Shown here: in pieces, positions 1 through 7,765 of the stretch
Layout of the letters: the number at the start of each line of letters is the position of its first letter
Numbering within the stretch: position 1 is the first letter of the stretch
Source of the DNA: an uncultured Actinomycetes bacterium
GTDB taxonomy: Bacteria > Actinomycetota > Actinomycetes > Nanopelagicales > Nanopelagicaceae
Direction: 5' to 3'
DNA length: 11,823 bases
Assembly: GCA_903842855.1 (NCBI GenBank)
Contig: CAIMNT010000114.1
Coordinates: forward strand, 1 to 11,823
Made by a program: the position numbers and the translations under genes
The notes under the pieces: generated by a model
What the model was told of the DNA's origin: nothing
Seen by the model: only the letters and a program-made list of their open reading frames with translations
Database searches by the model: none

Positions 1-860
1 CGGCAAAGTTGGAGTTTTATAACCCAACTGCGTCGGTGAAAGATCGTCTGGCAGTAGCGATGGTCGATGATGCTGAGAAGACTGGTGCACTCAAGCCAGG
101 TGGAACGATCGTTGAGGCGACATCAGGAAATACCGGTATTGCGCTGGCATCCGTGGGTGCGGCACGTGGTTACAAAGTGGTTCTTACCATGCCTGACTCA
201 ATGTCCAAGGAGCGTCGCGCACTGTTGCGCGCACTTGGTGCAAAACTTATTTTGACTCCTGCGGCTCAAGGTATGCGTGGAGCCGTTGAAGCTGCCGAGG
301 CGATTGGTGCTGAAGAGGGTGGCGTCCTAGTTCGCCAATTCGAAAATCAGGCTGGTCCAGCAATCCACCGCGCGACAACTGCTGCAGAAATTTGGAACGA
401 CACCGACGGTCAGGTCGCTGCTGTCGTGATGGGAATTGGTACCGGTGGAACTATCACAGGTGTTGGCCAAGCCCTCAAAGAGAAGAACCCAAACATTAAG
501 ATCTTTGCAGTACAACCTGCAGCGTCACCAGTTTTGACAGGTGGATCTCCCGCAGGTCACCCATTGCAAGGTATTGGTGCAAACTTCGTACCACCTGTTT
601 TGGATACAACTATTTACGACGAAGTTCTCTCTGCACCAAACGAAGAGGCATTTACATATGCCAAGCGCGCCGGTCAAGAAGAGGGAATCCTCGCTGGAAT
701 TTCATCTGGTGCAGCACTGTGGGGTGTCTCCCAGATTGCAGATCGTCCAGAGTTCGCTGGCAAGATCATCGTTGTAGTTCTCGCATCCTTCGGTGAGCGC
801 TACCTATCGACTCCGCTCTACAAGGAATTTATTGACGAGCCTGTCGCTCCAACTATTTAA
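1..860 (+). CDS. cysK: Cysteine synthase A (O-acetylserine sulfhydrylase), 5' end cut by window
   Basis: PLP-dependent enzyme that makes cysteine from O-acetylserine and sulfide in the cytoplasm. The reading frame is open to the window edge (it reads AKLEFYNP from base 3), so the TTG at 9 is not the start; roughly 35 N-terminal residues are missing compared with a usual protein of about 310 residues. Visible hallmarks: the SVKDR motif whose lysine (codon 39-41) forms the Schiff base with PLP, the substrate loop TSGNTGIALA, the glycine-rich phosphate-binding loop GIGTGGTITGVG, the GISSGAA motif, and SFGERYLST near the C-terminus. The stop at 858-860 lies 16 bases before cysE, so the two are probably co-transcribed. 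Cystathionine beta-synthase-type relatives share the fold, but the neighbouring cysE and the lack of a CBS extension favour CysK. Confidence 0.96.
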   Translation, partial: AKLEFYNPTASVKDRLAVAMVDDAEKTGALKPGGTIVEATSGNTGIALASVGAARGYKVVLTMPDSMSKERRALLRALGAKLILTPAAQGMRGAVEAAEAIGAEEGGVLVRQFENQAGPAIHRATTAAEIWNDTDGQVAAVVMGIGTGGTITGVGQALKEKNPNIKIFAVQPAASPVLTGGSPAGHPLQGIGANFVPPVLDTTIYDEVLSAPNEEAFTYAKRAGQEEGILAGISSGAALWGVSQIADRPEFAGKIIVVVLASFGERYLSTPLYKEFIDEPVAPTI

Positions 861-876
861 TACAAAACAAAAGTAA

Positions 877-1368
877 ATGTCATTTATCGCAGAAGATCTC
901 GCCACGGCACTTAAAAAAGATCCGGCTGCGCGTAGTCGAATTGAGGTGGCGCTGACCTACCCAGGTCTGCACGCGCTCTGGGCGCATCGCTACCAACATT
1001 GGCTCTGGACACATCACTTACGTTTTCTCGCCCGAGTTCTGGCAAATCACACTAGGTCTCGCACCGGCATCGAGATCCACCCCGGTGCGGTTATTGGGCG
1101 ACGCGTCTTTATTGATCATGGAATGGGAATAGTGATTGGTGAGACTGCGATAGTGGGCGATGACGTGACGATCTATCACGGCGTTACCCTTGGTGGTCGC
1201 ACTCTCAACAAGGGCAAGCGCCACCCCACCGTTGAAAACAACGTGATTCTTGGCGCTGGTGCAAAGGTCTTGGGCAACATCACGATCGGCGAAGGCAGCA
1301 CAATTGGCGCCAACCAAGTGGTCACACGCTCGCTCTCGCAACGTAATGAGGTTGAGTTCTACATTTGA
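877..1368 (+). CDS. cysE: Serine O-acetyltransferase, short form
   Basis: Acetylates serine with acetyl-CoA to give O-acetylserine, the substrate of the CysK encoded just upstream. The 163-residue protein has a short helical N-terminus (about 1-60) and then a left-handed beta-helix of hexapeptide repeats starting at GIEIHPGAVIG. The two histidines matching the E. coli catalytic pair are visible in FIDHGMG and KRHPTV; YHGVTLGG is also conserved. It is much shorter than the E. coli enzyme (273 residues) because it lacks most of the N-terminal helical domain, as in other short bacterial forms. After the helix a tail of about a dozen residues ends in EFYI; the terminal isoleucine is the known CysK-docking residue in this family, so the short end looks genuine and not like a frameshift. 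The ATG at 877 gives a normal N-terminus but no strong Shine-Dalgarno is visible. Confidence 0.94.
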   Translation: MSFIAEDLATALKKDPAARSRIEVALTYPGLHALWAHRYQHWLWTHHLRFLARVLANHTRSRTGIEIHPGAVIGRRVFIDHGMGIVIGETAIVGDDVTIYHGVTLGGRTLNKGKRHPTVENNVILGAGAKVLGNITIGEGSTIGANQVVTRSLSQRNEVEFYI

Positions 1369-1385
1369 GTTCTATCCTTGGCTCT

Positions 1386-2600
1386 ATGAGGATCCGTTTG
1401 GAGAGGTTATTCCAGCAGTTTGTCGTGCGCTGGTACTGGATTCAGCAGGTCTTGGTCACCTCTGTCGCCGCGGCGCTGGCGTGGGAAGCCGGCGATAAGG
1501 CCTTTACCAATGGCGGTCTCGTCGCTGCTGTCGTCGCTTCGCTGACGGTTCGCTCATCTCTCCATAAATCAGCACGTGAAGGCGTGGGACAGATTGTCGG
1601 TTCATCTGTGGGAGCTGGCGCGGCACTCCTTGCGCTCCATTACTTTGGCAACGGGCTTATCACCGTCGGAATTACCGTTCTCATCTCACTTGTGGCTGCC
1701 CGTTTGCTGCACCTGGGGGATGTAGCGACGATTAACGTTCCCGTTACGGCGTTGATTGTGCTGGGGCCGGGACTCAGTGAAACAACTGCAACCAAACGCT
1801 TGCTCTCCACGCTCATCGGTGCCGGTATTGCGATCGCTCTCTCGACATTTGCCCACCCCAAGACACCCGCTGGGCGCACGATTGACCGCATCTCTTCGCT
1901 GACCGATCGCTGCGCGGCGCTGCTGGCTCTGATGGCCGAAGGGTTGATTGATAACTATTCGATGGATGATGCAGGTCGCTGGTTGGCGCGGGCGCGTCTA
2001 TTAGCCGAAGAGATACCTACGATTAGAAATCAAGTGATCGAGGCGCGGGCATTTGCCAAGTGGTTGCCTGCCTCACGCTCGAACAATGCGGAAAAACTTT
2101 ATCTACGTGGCATCGCTGTTGAACATATGATCGTTCAAACACGGGCAACCTCACGCATTCTTTATGACCTACGTTTACACGGGGGAGTGAAGAGCGAGCT
2201 CTCCCAGGGGATTGGTGCTCTCCTCTCAACTGCAAGTTATGCGCTAACTGTCAGCGCAGAGGATTTTCGCTTTGATCCGTATAGCGGTGTCAAAGATCCG
2301 CTGACCGCTGAAATTCGTCACAGTGCTGATGCGCTTACAGCTATTGCGCTGGCGGATCACGAGGGCATCGCCAGTGGACAGATCGCGCGGGTGATGGCTG
2401 CAATATCAAGCACCATCATTATCGCTGACTCACTTGATCAGATCTCACCTGCAATCCGCAACGTTCCAACTCCCGAAGCGCCGGCAAATCAACAAGTCCT
2501 CGCCGTCTCACCTATTGAGCAAGCCCGAACCTGGCAGGATCGTCTCTATAGATTAATTCCGATCAAGGTTCGAGAATATTTGGAACGTATCTTTAATTAA
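1386..2600 (+). CDS. FUSC/aromatic acid exporter-like membrane protein
   Basis: About 404 residues. The N-terminal half (to about residue 155) holds roughly six hydrophobic segments, with the pattern of FUSC/ArAE-type proteins: a membrane helix, the conserved region TVRSSLHKSAREGVGQIVGSSVGA between segments 2 and 3, then further helices including a segment ending VLGPGLSET. The C-terminal half is soluble and rich in charged and helical stretches, as in DUF939-like family members. Family members are thought to export aromatic or other organic acids, but the substrate here cannot be read from the sequence. The start is uncertain: the ATG at 1386 lies 17 bases after the cysE stop, whereas a TTG at 1365 in the same frame overlaps that stop and would add seven residues. 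Both lack an ideal ribosome site. It probably belongs to the cysK-cysE transcription unit by position only. Confidence 0.8.
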   Translation: MRIRLERLFQQFVVRWYWIQQVLVTSVAAALAWEAGDKAFTNGGLVAAVVASLTVRSSLHKSAREGVGQIVGSSVGAGAALLALHYFGNGLITVGITVLISLVAARLLHLGDVATINVPVTALIVLGPGLSETTATKRLLSTLIGAGIAIALSTFAHPKTPAGRTIDRISSLTDRCAALLALMAEGLIDNYSMDDAGRWLARARLLAEEIPTIRNQVIEARAFAKWLPASRSNNAEKLYLRGIAVEHMIVQTRATSRILYDLRLHGGVKSELSQGIGALLSTASYALTVSAEDFRFDPYSGVKDPLTAEIRHSADALTAIALADHEGIASGQIARVMAAISSTIIIADSLDQISPAIRNVPTPEAPANQQVLAVSPIEQARTWQDRLYRLIPIKVREYLERIFN

Positions 2601-2695
2601 TGTCCTCTTAATCAACCGTTTACCTGTTAGACCTCAGATCCCACCTATCTACAGGTTGACTGCGCATACCCGTCCATCCAAGGTTAGGAATATTC
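2601..2695 (+). promoter_or_regulatory. Leader/promoter region of the ABC importer operon
   Basis: Gene-free 95 bases before the first binding-protein gene, the likely place for the operon promoter. Seen directly: an inverted repeat ACCTGT (2622-2627) and ACAGGT (2651-2656) separated by 23 bases; a TTGACT (2656-2661) that matches a -35 box but has no good -10 at normal spacing; and AGGTTAG (2681-2687), equal to one half of the DtxR/IdeR iron-box consensus but without the second half. AGGA at 2686-2689 sits 6 bases before the ATG and acts as the ribosome binding site. No confident promoter or operator can be assigned, and I recognise no riboswitch. Confidence 0.4.
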
Positions 2696-3754
2696 ATGCG
2701 CTTGAATTCATTCAAGAAGAGCGTGGCGATCGCTGCATCGCTCGTTCTCGCATCGGTTGGCCTTAGTGCACAAGCTGCACACGCCGCTCCGATCACAATC
2801 AATCTTTATGAAGCTATCGGTTATGCACCAGCAGAAATCACAGCATTCAATGCTTCACAGACTCAATACCAGATCGTCGATGTCGGTGGATCTACTGGTC
2901 CATTACTCGCAAAGGTTGCTGCAGAAGGCACCAACCCACAATGGGGTCTCTTCTGGGCTGACGGAGATACATGGGCAGCAGCTGCTGACACCAATGGTCA
3001 ACTCGCACCTCTTAACTTCAAGCCAAACTACTCTTCACTCGGAAAGCGCCTAGCGCCAAAGAACAACTCTTACGCGATCACTGGTTCTACTGTGATGGTT
3101 GCTGGTCTCTACAACGCAGCAACGCTTCCAAACCCACCGGCTACTCTCAACGCGATGCTTCGTCCTGCGTACAAGGGTGTAATTGGCATGAATGACCCCA
3201 ACATCTCTGGTCCTACCTACCCATTCATTGCAGGGCTCATGAACCAACTCGGTTCTGAGGATGCCGGTAAGAACTATCTCTTAGCTCTCAAGAAGAATGG
3301 TCTAGTCGTAAATGACAAGAACGGACCAACAATCCACGCCCTTGAGATCGGTCAAATCAAAGAAGGCCTTGTTCAGAACACTGCAGCACTCGCTGAGATC
3401 ATCAAGTTCACTGCAAACCCTGTCAAGGGTTACACACCAAAGATTGTCTACCCTGGTCGCCCAACCTTGATGCCAAGCTCTTTGGCTATCGATGGAAAGC
3501 GCCCTGCAGCAGAAGTTGCTGGAGCTCAGGCATTCGTTAAGTTCGTCCTGTCACCAGCAGGTCAATCAATCTTGGCCTCCACTGATGCAACTCAGAACTC
3601 AGATGTTCTCTGCTACCCATCAATCTCTGGAACTACTCCAAACAAGTATGTTCCCGCTCTCCCAGCTTCGTACCAGATCATCAACCCTTACACCTGGGGT
3701 CCACTCCAGAGCGAAGTTGATGCTTGGTTCACAGCTAACATCCGCTCTAAGTAA
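2696..3754 (+). CDS. ABC importer substrate-binding protein, AfuA/FbpA-like (copy 1)
   Basis: Secreted 352-residue solute-binding protein. It has a Sec signal peptide (basic MRLNSFKK, hydrophobic core to about 25, likely cleavage after AQAAHA near residue 30) and no lipobox cysteine. The mature part has the two-lobe architecture of the ferric-iron/AfuA-FbpA-like group (COG1840-type): opening ITINLYEAIGY, STGPLLAKV (66-74), YKGVIGMNDP (159-168), HALEIGQI (214-221) and SPAGQSI near 286. The region matching the FbpA iron-ligand tyrosine pair reads QNTAALAE (227-234), with no tyrosine, so ferric iron binding by the standard mode is doubtful. It is clearly paralogous to the protein at 8946-10010. 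Proline codons are mostly CCA here, unlike the downstream permease, which suggests high expression. Followed by permease and ATPase genes. Confidence 0.88.
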   Translation: MRLNSFKKSVAIAASLVLASVGLSAQAAHAAPITINLYEAIGYAPAEITAFNASQTQYQIVDVGGSTGPLLAKVAAEGTNPQWGLFWADGDTWAAAADTNGQLAPLNFKPNYSSLGKRLAPKNNSYAITGSTVMVAGLYNAATLPNPPATLNAMLRPAYKGVIGMNDPNISGPTYPFIAGLMNQLGSEDAGKNYLLALKKNGLVVNDKNGPTIHALEIGQIKEGLVQNTAALAEIIKFTANPVKGYTPKIVYPGRPTLMPSSLAIDGKRPAAEVAGAQAFVKFVLSPAGQSILASTDATQNSDVLCYPSISGTTPNKYVPALPASYQIINPYTWGPLQSEVDAWFTANIRSK

Positions 3755-3779
3755 TTAACCGATAACAAAGAGATAAATT

Positions 3780-3824
3780 AATGGCGCTCGGTGGTGGACT
3801 CTTAGTTCGCCACCGAGCGCCATT
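3780..3824 (+). terminator. Intercistronic hairpin between binding protein and permease (attenuator-like)
   Basis: ATGGCGCTCGGTGG at 3781-3794 is exactly complementary to CCACCGAGCGCCAT at 3810-3823; the flanking A3780-T3824 pair and five inner pairs (3795-3799 with 3805-3809, two of them G-T) bring the stem to 20 pairs with a five-base TCTTA loop. A short T run (3823-3826) follows. This is the form of an intrinsic terminator or mRNA-stabilising stem, as found after binding-protein genes in other ABC operons to make the binding protein exceed the permease. Unusually, the stem includes the apparent permease start codon. The T run is short, so partial termination is the likely outcome. Confidence 0.75.
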
Positions 3825-5559
3825 TTCTAATGAACCCTCGAACTTTACGCGGGCAATAAACCGCATCCGCATCACCCCGATGGCAGTCTTCTGGACGCTC
3901 ATCACCTTCATCTTGGTTATCCCGATCGTTCTCTTCCTATCAGTCGCCTTCAGCCCACGCCTTATGTCACAAGGCCACCAATGGTTTACTTTGGCTAGTT
4001 TTAAGCCGGTCTTCTCGGGTGCGTACGGTGTTGCGCTCTTGCACTCCTTAATCTTGGGAGTCGTCGCGGCCGTCGGTGCAATGACCATTGCGCTGTCGAT
4101 GGCTTTTCTTGTTATAAGAACAAATACTCCAGCGCGCATTCTCTGGAACACAACAATCTTTGCGCTCTTCTTGGCCCCCTCGTACCTGATTGCCCTCGGT
4201 TGGCAACGCCTCTTTGAACAACACGGCATCCTCGAGATCATGGGCTTCCAAGTAGAGCCGATCCGCAATCTCCTCTATGGCCCAGTCGGCATCTGCATGG
4301 TCTTGATGGTCAAGGGAATTCCTTTTGCATACTTGGTTATTGCTAATGCGATGCGCGGACTCGGCGAAGAGTTTGAGCAGGCTGTGCGCGTGCACGGCGG
4401 ATCGCGCTTAGAGGCCTTCAAGGTGATGGCAGCGCTCCTTACGCCATCACTCTTCTCTGCAATGGCGATCGTCTTTGCCGAAGCGATTAGCGACTTCGGA
4501 GTTGCATCAACGCTTTCGAGCGTGGGCCACTTCAGTGTTGCGACCTACCAGCTCTATCAAGGGATTAACGCCATCCCGGTTGACTTCCCGGTTTCGGCGG
4601 CAACCAGTATCACGCTGCTCTCTCTTGTAATCCTTGCGATCTTGGCGCAGAACCGAGCGCTGCGCGGGCGCAGCTTTAGAACGCTCAGCGGTCGAACGCG
4701 TCCTGCCACTGTCCAAAAACTCTCGCTCTTTGGAAAGATCACCACCAGCGGATACATCATCATCCTGCTATTGATCACCCTGGGCATTCCAGTATTTGGC
4801 GCTATCTCTGCATCGATGTTACAAGGGTTGGGAAGCCTGCTTAGCCACTATTCGATTAACTTCAGTAACTATTCGCGGGTACTACATTCCCGCTTCTTGC
4901 GCAATCCTCTGATCTACTCGACTGAAATGTCGCTGATCGCGGCGACCATCGCGGTGAGCCTTGCTGCGATTGCATCTAAAGTTTTGACGTCAGCGCGTAA
5001 CAGTCGAGGTAAGCGTTTTGTAGATTTCTTCCTTCTTGCAGCAGTGGCACTTCCTGGCATCGTCTTCGCCATCGGCTACATCTTTACCTACAACCTGAAA
5101 TTTATTAACGATCTCGGCCTGCATATCTACGGCACTTCATTTCTCTTAGCGCTTGCCTACTCGGCGAACGCACTCCCATCCACCTCACGATCCCTTGTTG
5201 GCAATATGGGTCAGATTCAAGAGTCGATGATGGATGCGGCGCGCGTGCACGGCAGCGGGGGAGCGCGTGCCTGGTTTGACGTGACGATGCCGCTTATCGC
5301 TCGTCCCTTGCTTATTGCTTGGCTCTTAACTTTCTCTGGAACACTTCTTGAACTGCCAGTATCCGAGCTGCTCTATCCCCCTGGTAGCCCACCCGTCGCT
5401 GTGGGTATCGAACTTTCACTGGCTGGATTTGATTTTGGTGGAGGTACCGCGATTGAGGTGCTCTCGATCCTTTGGGCGCTCGTTGTTGTCGCAATTGCCT
5501 TCTTCTTATTTAACCGCTTCGCCCCTCCTGGCTGGAAGAGATTAGGAAACCAACGATGA
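3781..5559 (+). CDS. ABC importer permease, fused two-domain (FbpB/AfuB type)
   Basis: 592-residue inner-membrane permease made of two BPD_transp_1 units in one chain, about twelve membrane helices in total, the usual layout for FbpB/AfuB and ThiP-type permeases. Each half carries an EAA loop that docks on the ATPase: about residues 196-215 (EEFEQAVRVHGG) and 481-500 (ESMMDAARVHGSG). First helix about 35-57. It overlaps the ATPase gene by four bases (ATGA). The start is uncertain: the ATG at 3781 has a weak AAAGAG ribosome site at 3767-3772 but lies inside a strong hairpin and gives an unusual N-terminus; the next in-frame ATG is at 3880, directly before the first membrane helix, without a visible ribosome site. 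The family suggests ferric iron transport, but the binding proteins argue for caution about the substrate. Confidence 0.9.
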   Translation: MALGGGLLVRHRAPFSNEPSNFTRAINRIRITPMAVFWTLITFILVIPIVLFLSVAFSPRLMSQGHQWFTLASFKPVFSGAYGVALLHSLILGVVAAVGAMTIALSMAFLVIRTNTPARILWNTTIFALFLAPSYLIALGWQRLFEQHGILEIMGFQVEPIRNLLYGPVGICMVLMVKGIPFAYLVIANAMRGLGEEFEQAVRVHGGSRLEAFKVMAALLTPSLFSAMAIVFAEAISDFGVASTLSSVGHFSVATYQLYQGINAIPVDFPVSAATSITLLSLVILAILAQNRALRGRSFRTLSGRTRPATVQKLSLFGKITTSGYIIILLLITLGIPVFGAISASMLQGLGSLLSHYSINFSNYSRVLHSRFLRNPLIYSTEMSLIAATIAVSLAAIASKVLTSARNSRGKRFVDFFLLAAVALPGIVFAIGYIFTYNLKFINDLGLHIYGTSFLLALAYSANALPSTSRSLVGNMGQIQESMMDAARVHGSGGARAWFDVTMPLIARPLLIAWLLTFSGTLLELPVSELLYPPGSPPVAVGIELSLAGFDFGGGTAIEVLSILWALVVVAIAFFLFNRFAPPGWKRLGNQR

Positions 5560-6692
5560 AAGAGAAGAGCGCCGTAAAGGCTTATAGAGTCGAGATCAAA
5601 GGCGCTGCAAAGCACTATGGCGCCCTCAAGGCGCTCAATAATTTTGACCTCACCATCGAACCTGGAACCTTCACCGTCCTTCTCGGTCCATCGGGCTCAG
5701 GCAAATCGACGCTGATTCGCTCCATCGCGGGCATCGAACGCCTGGACTCCGGGCGCATCACATTTGGTGATCGCGTCGTTGCCGACAATGGATTTCACAT
5801 GGCTCCAGAGAAGCGCGACCTCGCGATGGTCTTTCAGGATTACGCGCTCTGGCCACACATGACTGCCTTTGAAAATGTTGCTTATGCACTGAAGCGACGC
5901 AACCTTGATACGACTGAGTCAAATCGTCGTGTCAATGAAGCGTTGGAGCGGGTAGGTCTGTCGGCTAAGGGTCCCAACTACCCGTTTCAACTCTCTGGTG
6001 GTGAACAGCAGCGCGTTGCCCTCGCTCGTGCCATTGTAGGTCGCCCATCGCTGCTCCTCTTCGACGAGCCGCTCTCCAACTTGGATGCCGATCTGCGCGA
6101 ACGTTTACGTGTTGAAATTGCAACGTTGACTCGCGAAATCGGTGCCACCGCCTGCTACATCACTCATGACCAATCAGAAGCCTTTGCCTTGGCTGATCAG
6201 ATTGGTGTACTTCGCGCCGGCGAACTGCAACAGATAGCTGCTCCCGAGGAGATCTATCGCACGCCGGCTAACCGCTTCGTCGCTTCATTTACTGGAATCT
6301 CAGGAAACTTCCACGGCACTGTGGTGGAAGCAAAGGGACACAAAGTCGAGGTCGCTCTTGGAAAGCGTCGCGTCGAGTGCCGTGCTCCTGCAATGCTCAA
6401 CGTGGGTGATAGCGTCGAAGTTTTGATTCGTCCTAGAGCAACTAGTTTCAAAGATCGCAGCTCCAACTCACTCCCTGCTACGGTTTTGGACGTGGCCTAT
6501 CGCGGTCGCGGCTACGAACATGTGGTCGAATGCGAATTTGGTGTGATTTCCAGCGTCTTTGACGCGGATTCGAGCGCTCGAGGCTCTAAGGTAGATATCT
6601 ATATTGACCCGCATCATTGCCTGGCTTTTCCGAGTGAGAAGAAGGTAGACGTTGAGGCGCCAATCGAAGAACTCTCATCCAGTAAAAAATAA
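5556..6692 (+). CDS. ABC importer ATP-binding protein (FbpC/PotA-like)
   Basis: 378-residue cytoplasmic ATPase that powers the importer. All nucleotide-binding motifs are intact: Walker A GPSGSGKST (44-52), Q-loop glutamine in VFQDYALWP (Gln94), signature LSGGEQQ (146-152), Walker B LLLFDEP (166-172), D-loop SNLD and switch histidine in ITHDQSEA (His204). After about residue 240 comes a C-terminal TOBE-like beta domain of the kind that can carry regulatory ligand sites in CUT1/MOI-type ATPases, ending in a charged tail. It starts with the ATGA overlap on the permease stop, so the two are translationally coupled. Homologues are often named FbpC; sequence alone does not settle the substrate. 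Confidence 0.95.
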   Translation: MKEKSAVKAYRVEIKGAAKHYGALKALNNFDLTIEPGTFTVLLGPSGSGKSTLIRSIAGIERLDSGRITFGDRVVADNGFHMAPEKRDLAMVFQDYALWPHMTAFENVAYALKRRNLDTTESNRRVNEALERVGLSAKGPNYPFQLSGGEQQRVALARAIVGRPSLLLFDEPLSNLDADLRERLRVEIATLTREIGATACYITHDQSEAFALADQIGVLRAGELQQIAAPEEIYRTPANRFVASFTGISGNFHGTVVEAKGHKVEVALGKRRVECRAPAMLNVGDSVEVLIRPRATSFKDRSSNSLPATVLDVAYRGRGYEHVVECEFGVISSVFDADSSARGSKVDIYIDPHHCLAFPSEKKVDVEAPIEELSSSKK

Positions 6693-6694
6693 AT

Positions 6695-6701
6695 TAAGGA
6701 G
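6695..6701 (+). promoter_or_regulatory. Strong ribosome binding site TAAGGAG
   Basis: TAAGGAG ends 9 bases before the ATG at 6711. It is the best Shine-Dalgarno match in the window and fixes the start of the membrane protein that follows. With only 18 bases after the ATPase stop, it supports membership of the same operon with independent, efficient initiation. Confidence 0.75.
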
Positions 6702-6710
6702 CCCTTTTTC

Positions 6711-7730
6711 ATGCAAGGTACATCAGTAGCGTTATTTATATCGGTCTTCTTTGCCTGCGCCGTTGAGGCTGTGGAAGCCGTCACAATCGTCTTGGCAGCA
6801 GGTACCGCTCGCGATTGGAAGTCAGCGTGGCGCGGCGTGATCGCCGGTTTGATTACCCTCGCGCTGATCATCGCCGCCTTCGGCCCAGCGATCTCTCACC
6901 TCCCCATCTCTTTCTTGCGTATCGTCGTTGGTGGACTGCTCCTCGTCTTCGGTCTTACTTGGTTGCGTAAGGCGATCTTGCGATCGAGCGGTTACAAGGC
7001 CCTGCATGATGAAGAGAAGATCTTCCAAGAGGAGATTGCTGCTGCACGTATTGCCGCCAAAGAGACGCGTCACGGCGTTGCAGACTGGTATGCCTTCACC
7101 CTTTCTTATAAAGGCGTTCTTCTTGAAGGACTTGAAGTCGCCTTCATCGTTCTCACCTTCGGAACGATTGACCATCGCGTTGGTCTCGCTTCACTTGCCG
7201 CGCTAGCAGCAGTAGCAATTGTCACAGCGGCCGGATTCGCACTACGCGCTCCTCTCGCAAAGGTGCCCGAGAATACGATGAAGTTCGGAGTGGGCATTAT
7301 GCTCACCGCATTTGGAATCTTCTGGGGTGCTGAGGGGTCTGCCGGCGCCAGCAAGAAATGGCCGGGAGATAACTGGGCAGTGCTCGCTCTGATCGCTGGA
7401 GTCGCCGTCTTCTCATTTATCTTGGTTGAAGTATTGAAGGTGGTCCGCACTAAGCCGCGCGTTGCCATAGCTGCTAAATCTGCGCCTGTCGCGGAGGCTA
7501 CAGTGGCGAAGCCTGAGCGCAGCAAGAGCATGCAAGGTCTGATCTCGTTTGGTGAGTTCTGGGTTGACTTTATCGTTGGAGATGATTGGCGCATCGCAGC
7601 AGGAATTGTGGCCGCATTCATCATTACTGCGCTGATCAAAACTTCCAGCGTCGTCTGGGGAATCGTGCCTCTCTTCGTTGCACTCTTCCTGTCTTACAGC
7701 CTCTCTCGTGTTGCACGGAGCGCGCAGTAG
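6711..7730 (+). CDS. FTR1-like multi-pass membrane protein (COG4280-like) with extra C-terminal two-helix domain
   Basis: 339 residues, mostly hydrophobic. It appears internally duplicated: each half opens with a membrane helix holding an ExxE motif (Glu19/Glu22 in AVEAVEAVTIVLA; Glu139/Glu142 in LLEGLEVAFIVLT), and the first half then runs through further helices to LLLVFGLTWLRKAIL. This resembles the REGLE/ExxE motifs and helix order of FTR1/OFeT iron permeases, and I associate it with the uncharacterised COG4280 group; that family assignment is from memory. A charged helical segment (about 96-120) joins the halves. After a variable linker (about 247-275) comes a domain with FIVGDDWRIAAGI and two more helices, possibly a fusion of a small separate membrane protein. 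Located directly after the ABC importer, it is a candidate metal transporter or accessory factor; function is not established. Confidence 0.68.
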   Translation: MQGTSVALFISVFFACAVEAVEAVTIVLAAGTARDWKSAWRGVIAGLITLALIIAAFGPAISHLPISFLRIVVGGLLLVFGLTWLRKAILRSSGYKALHDEEKIFQEEIAAARIAAKETRHGVADWYAFTLSYKGVLLEGLEVAFIVLTFGTIDHRVGLASLAALAAVAIVTAAGFALRAPLAKVPENTMKFGVGIMLTAFGIFWGAEGSAGASKKWPGDNWAVLALIAGVAVFSFILVEVLKVVRTKPRVAIAAKSAPVAEATVAKPERSKSMQGLISFGEFWVDFIVGDDWRIAAGIVAAFIITALIKTSSVVWGIVPLFVALFLSYSLSRVARSAQ

Positions 7731-7765
7731 CCACTAACACCTCGCGCATCATCGCTGCGCAGGGA

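Noticed and set aside
1330..1368. Frameshift truncating CysE
   Set aside because: The other frames do not continue CysE-like sequence, and the tail ends in the functional isoleucine known from the family.
3830..3859. Nine-codon ORF (ATG at 3830) right after the hairpin, possibly a leader peptide
   Set aside because: No ribosome site, no run of regulatory codons, and it lies in the permease reading region; chance occurrence is likely.
3747..4268. 173-residue minus-strand open frame opposite the permease
   Set aside because: Composition is unlike a protein family and it lies entirely opposite a well-supported permease gene, apart from its last few codons.
7106..7639. 177-residue minus-strand open frame opposite the FTR1-like gene
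   Set aside because: Low-complexity Ala/Ser/Thr-rich translation produced by the opposite strand of a hydrophobic Ala-rich gene; no ribosome site or domain.
7586..7765. N-terminal extension of the MFS protein from the ATG at 7586
   Set aside because: It overlaps the upstream gene by 145 bases, and the encoded peptide is Cys/His/Arg-rich and unlike an MFS N-terminus; it is the shadow of the other frame.
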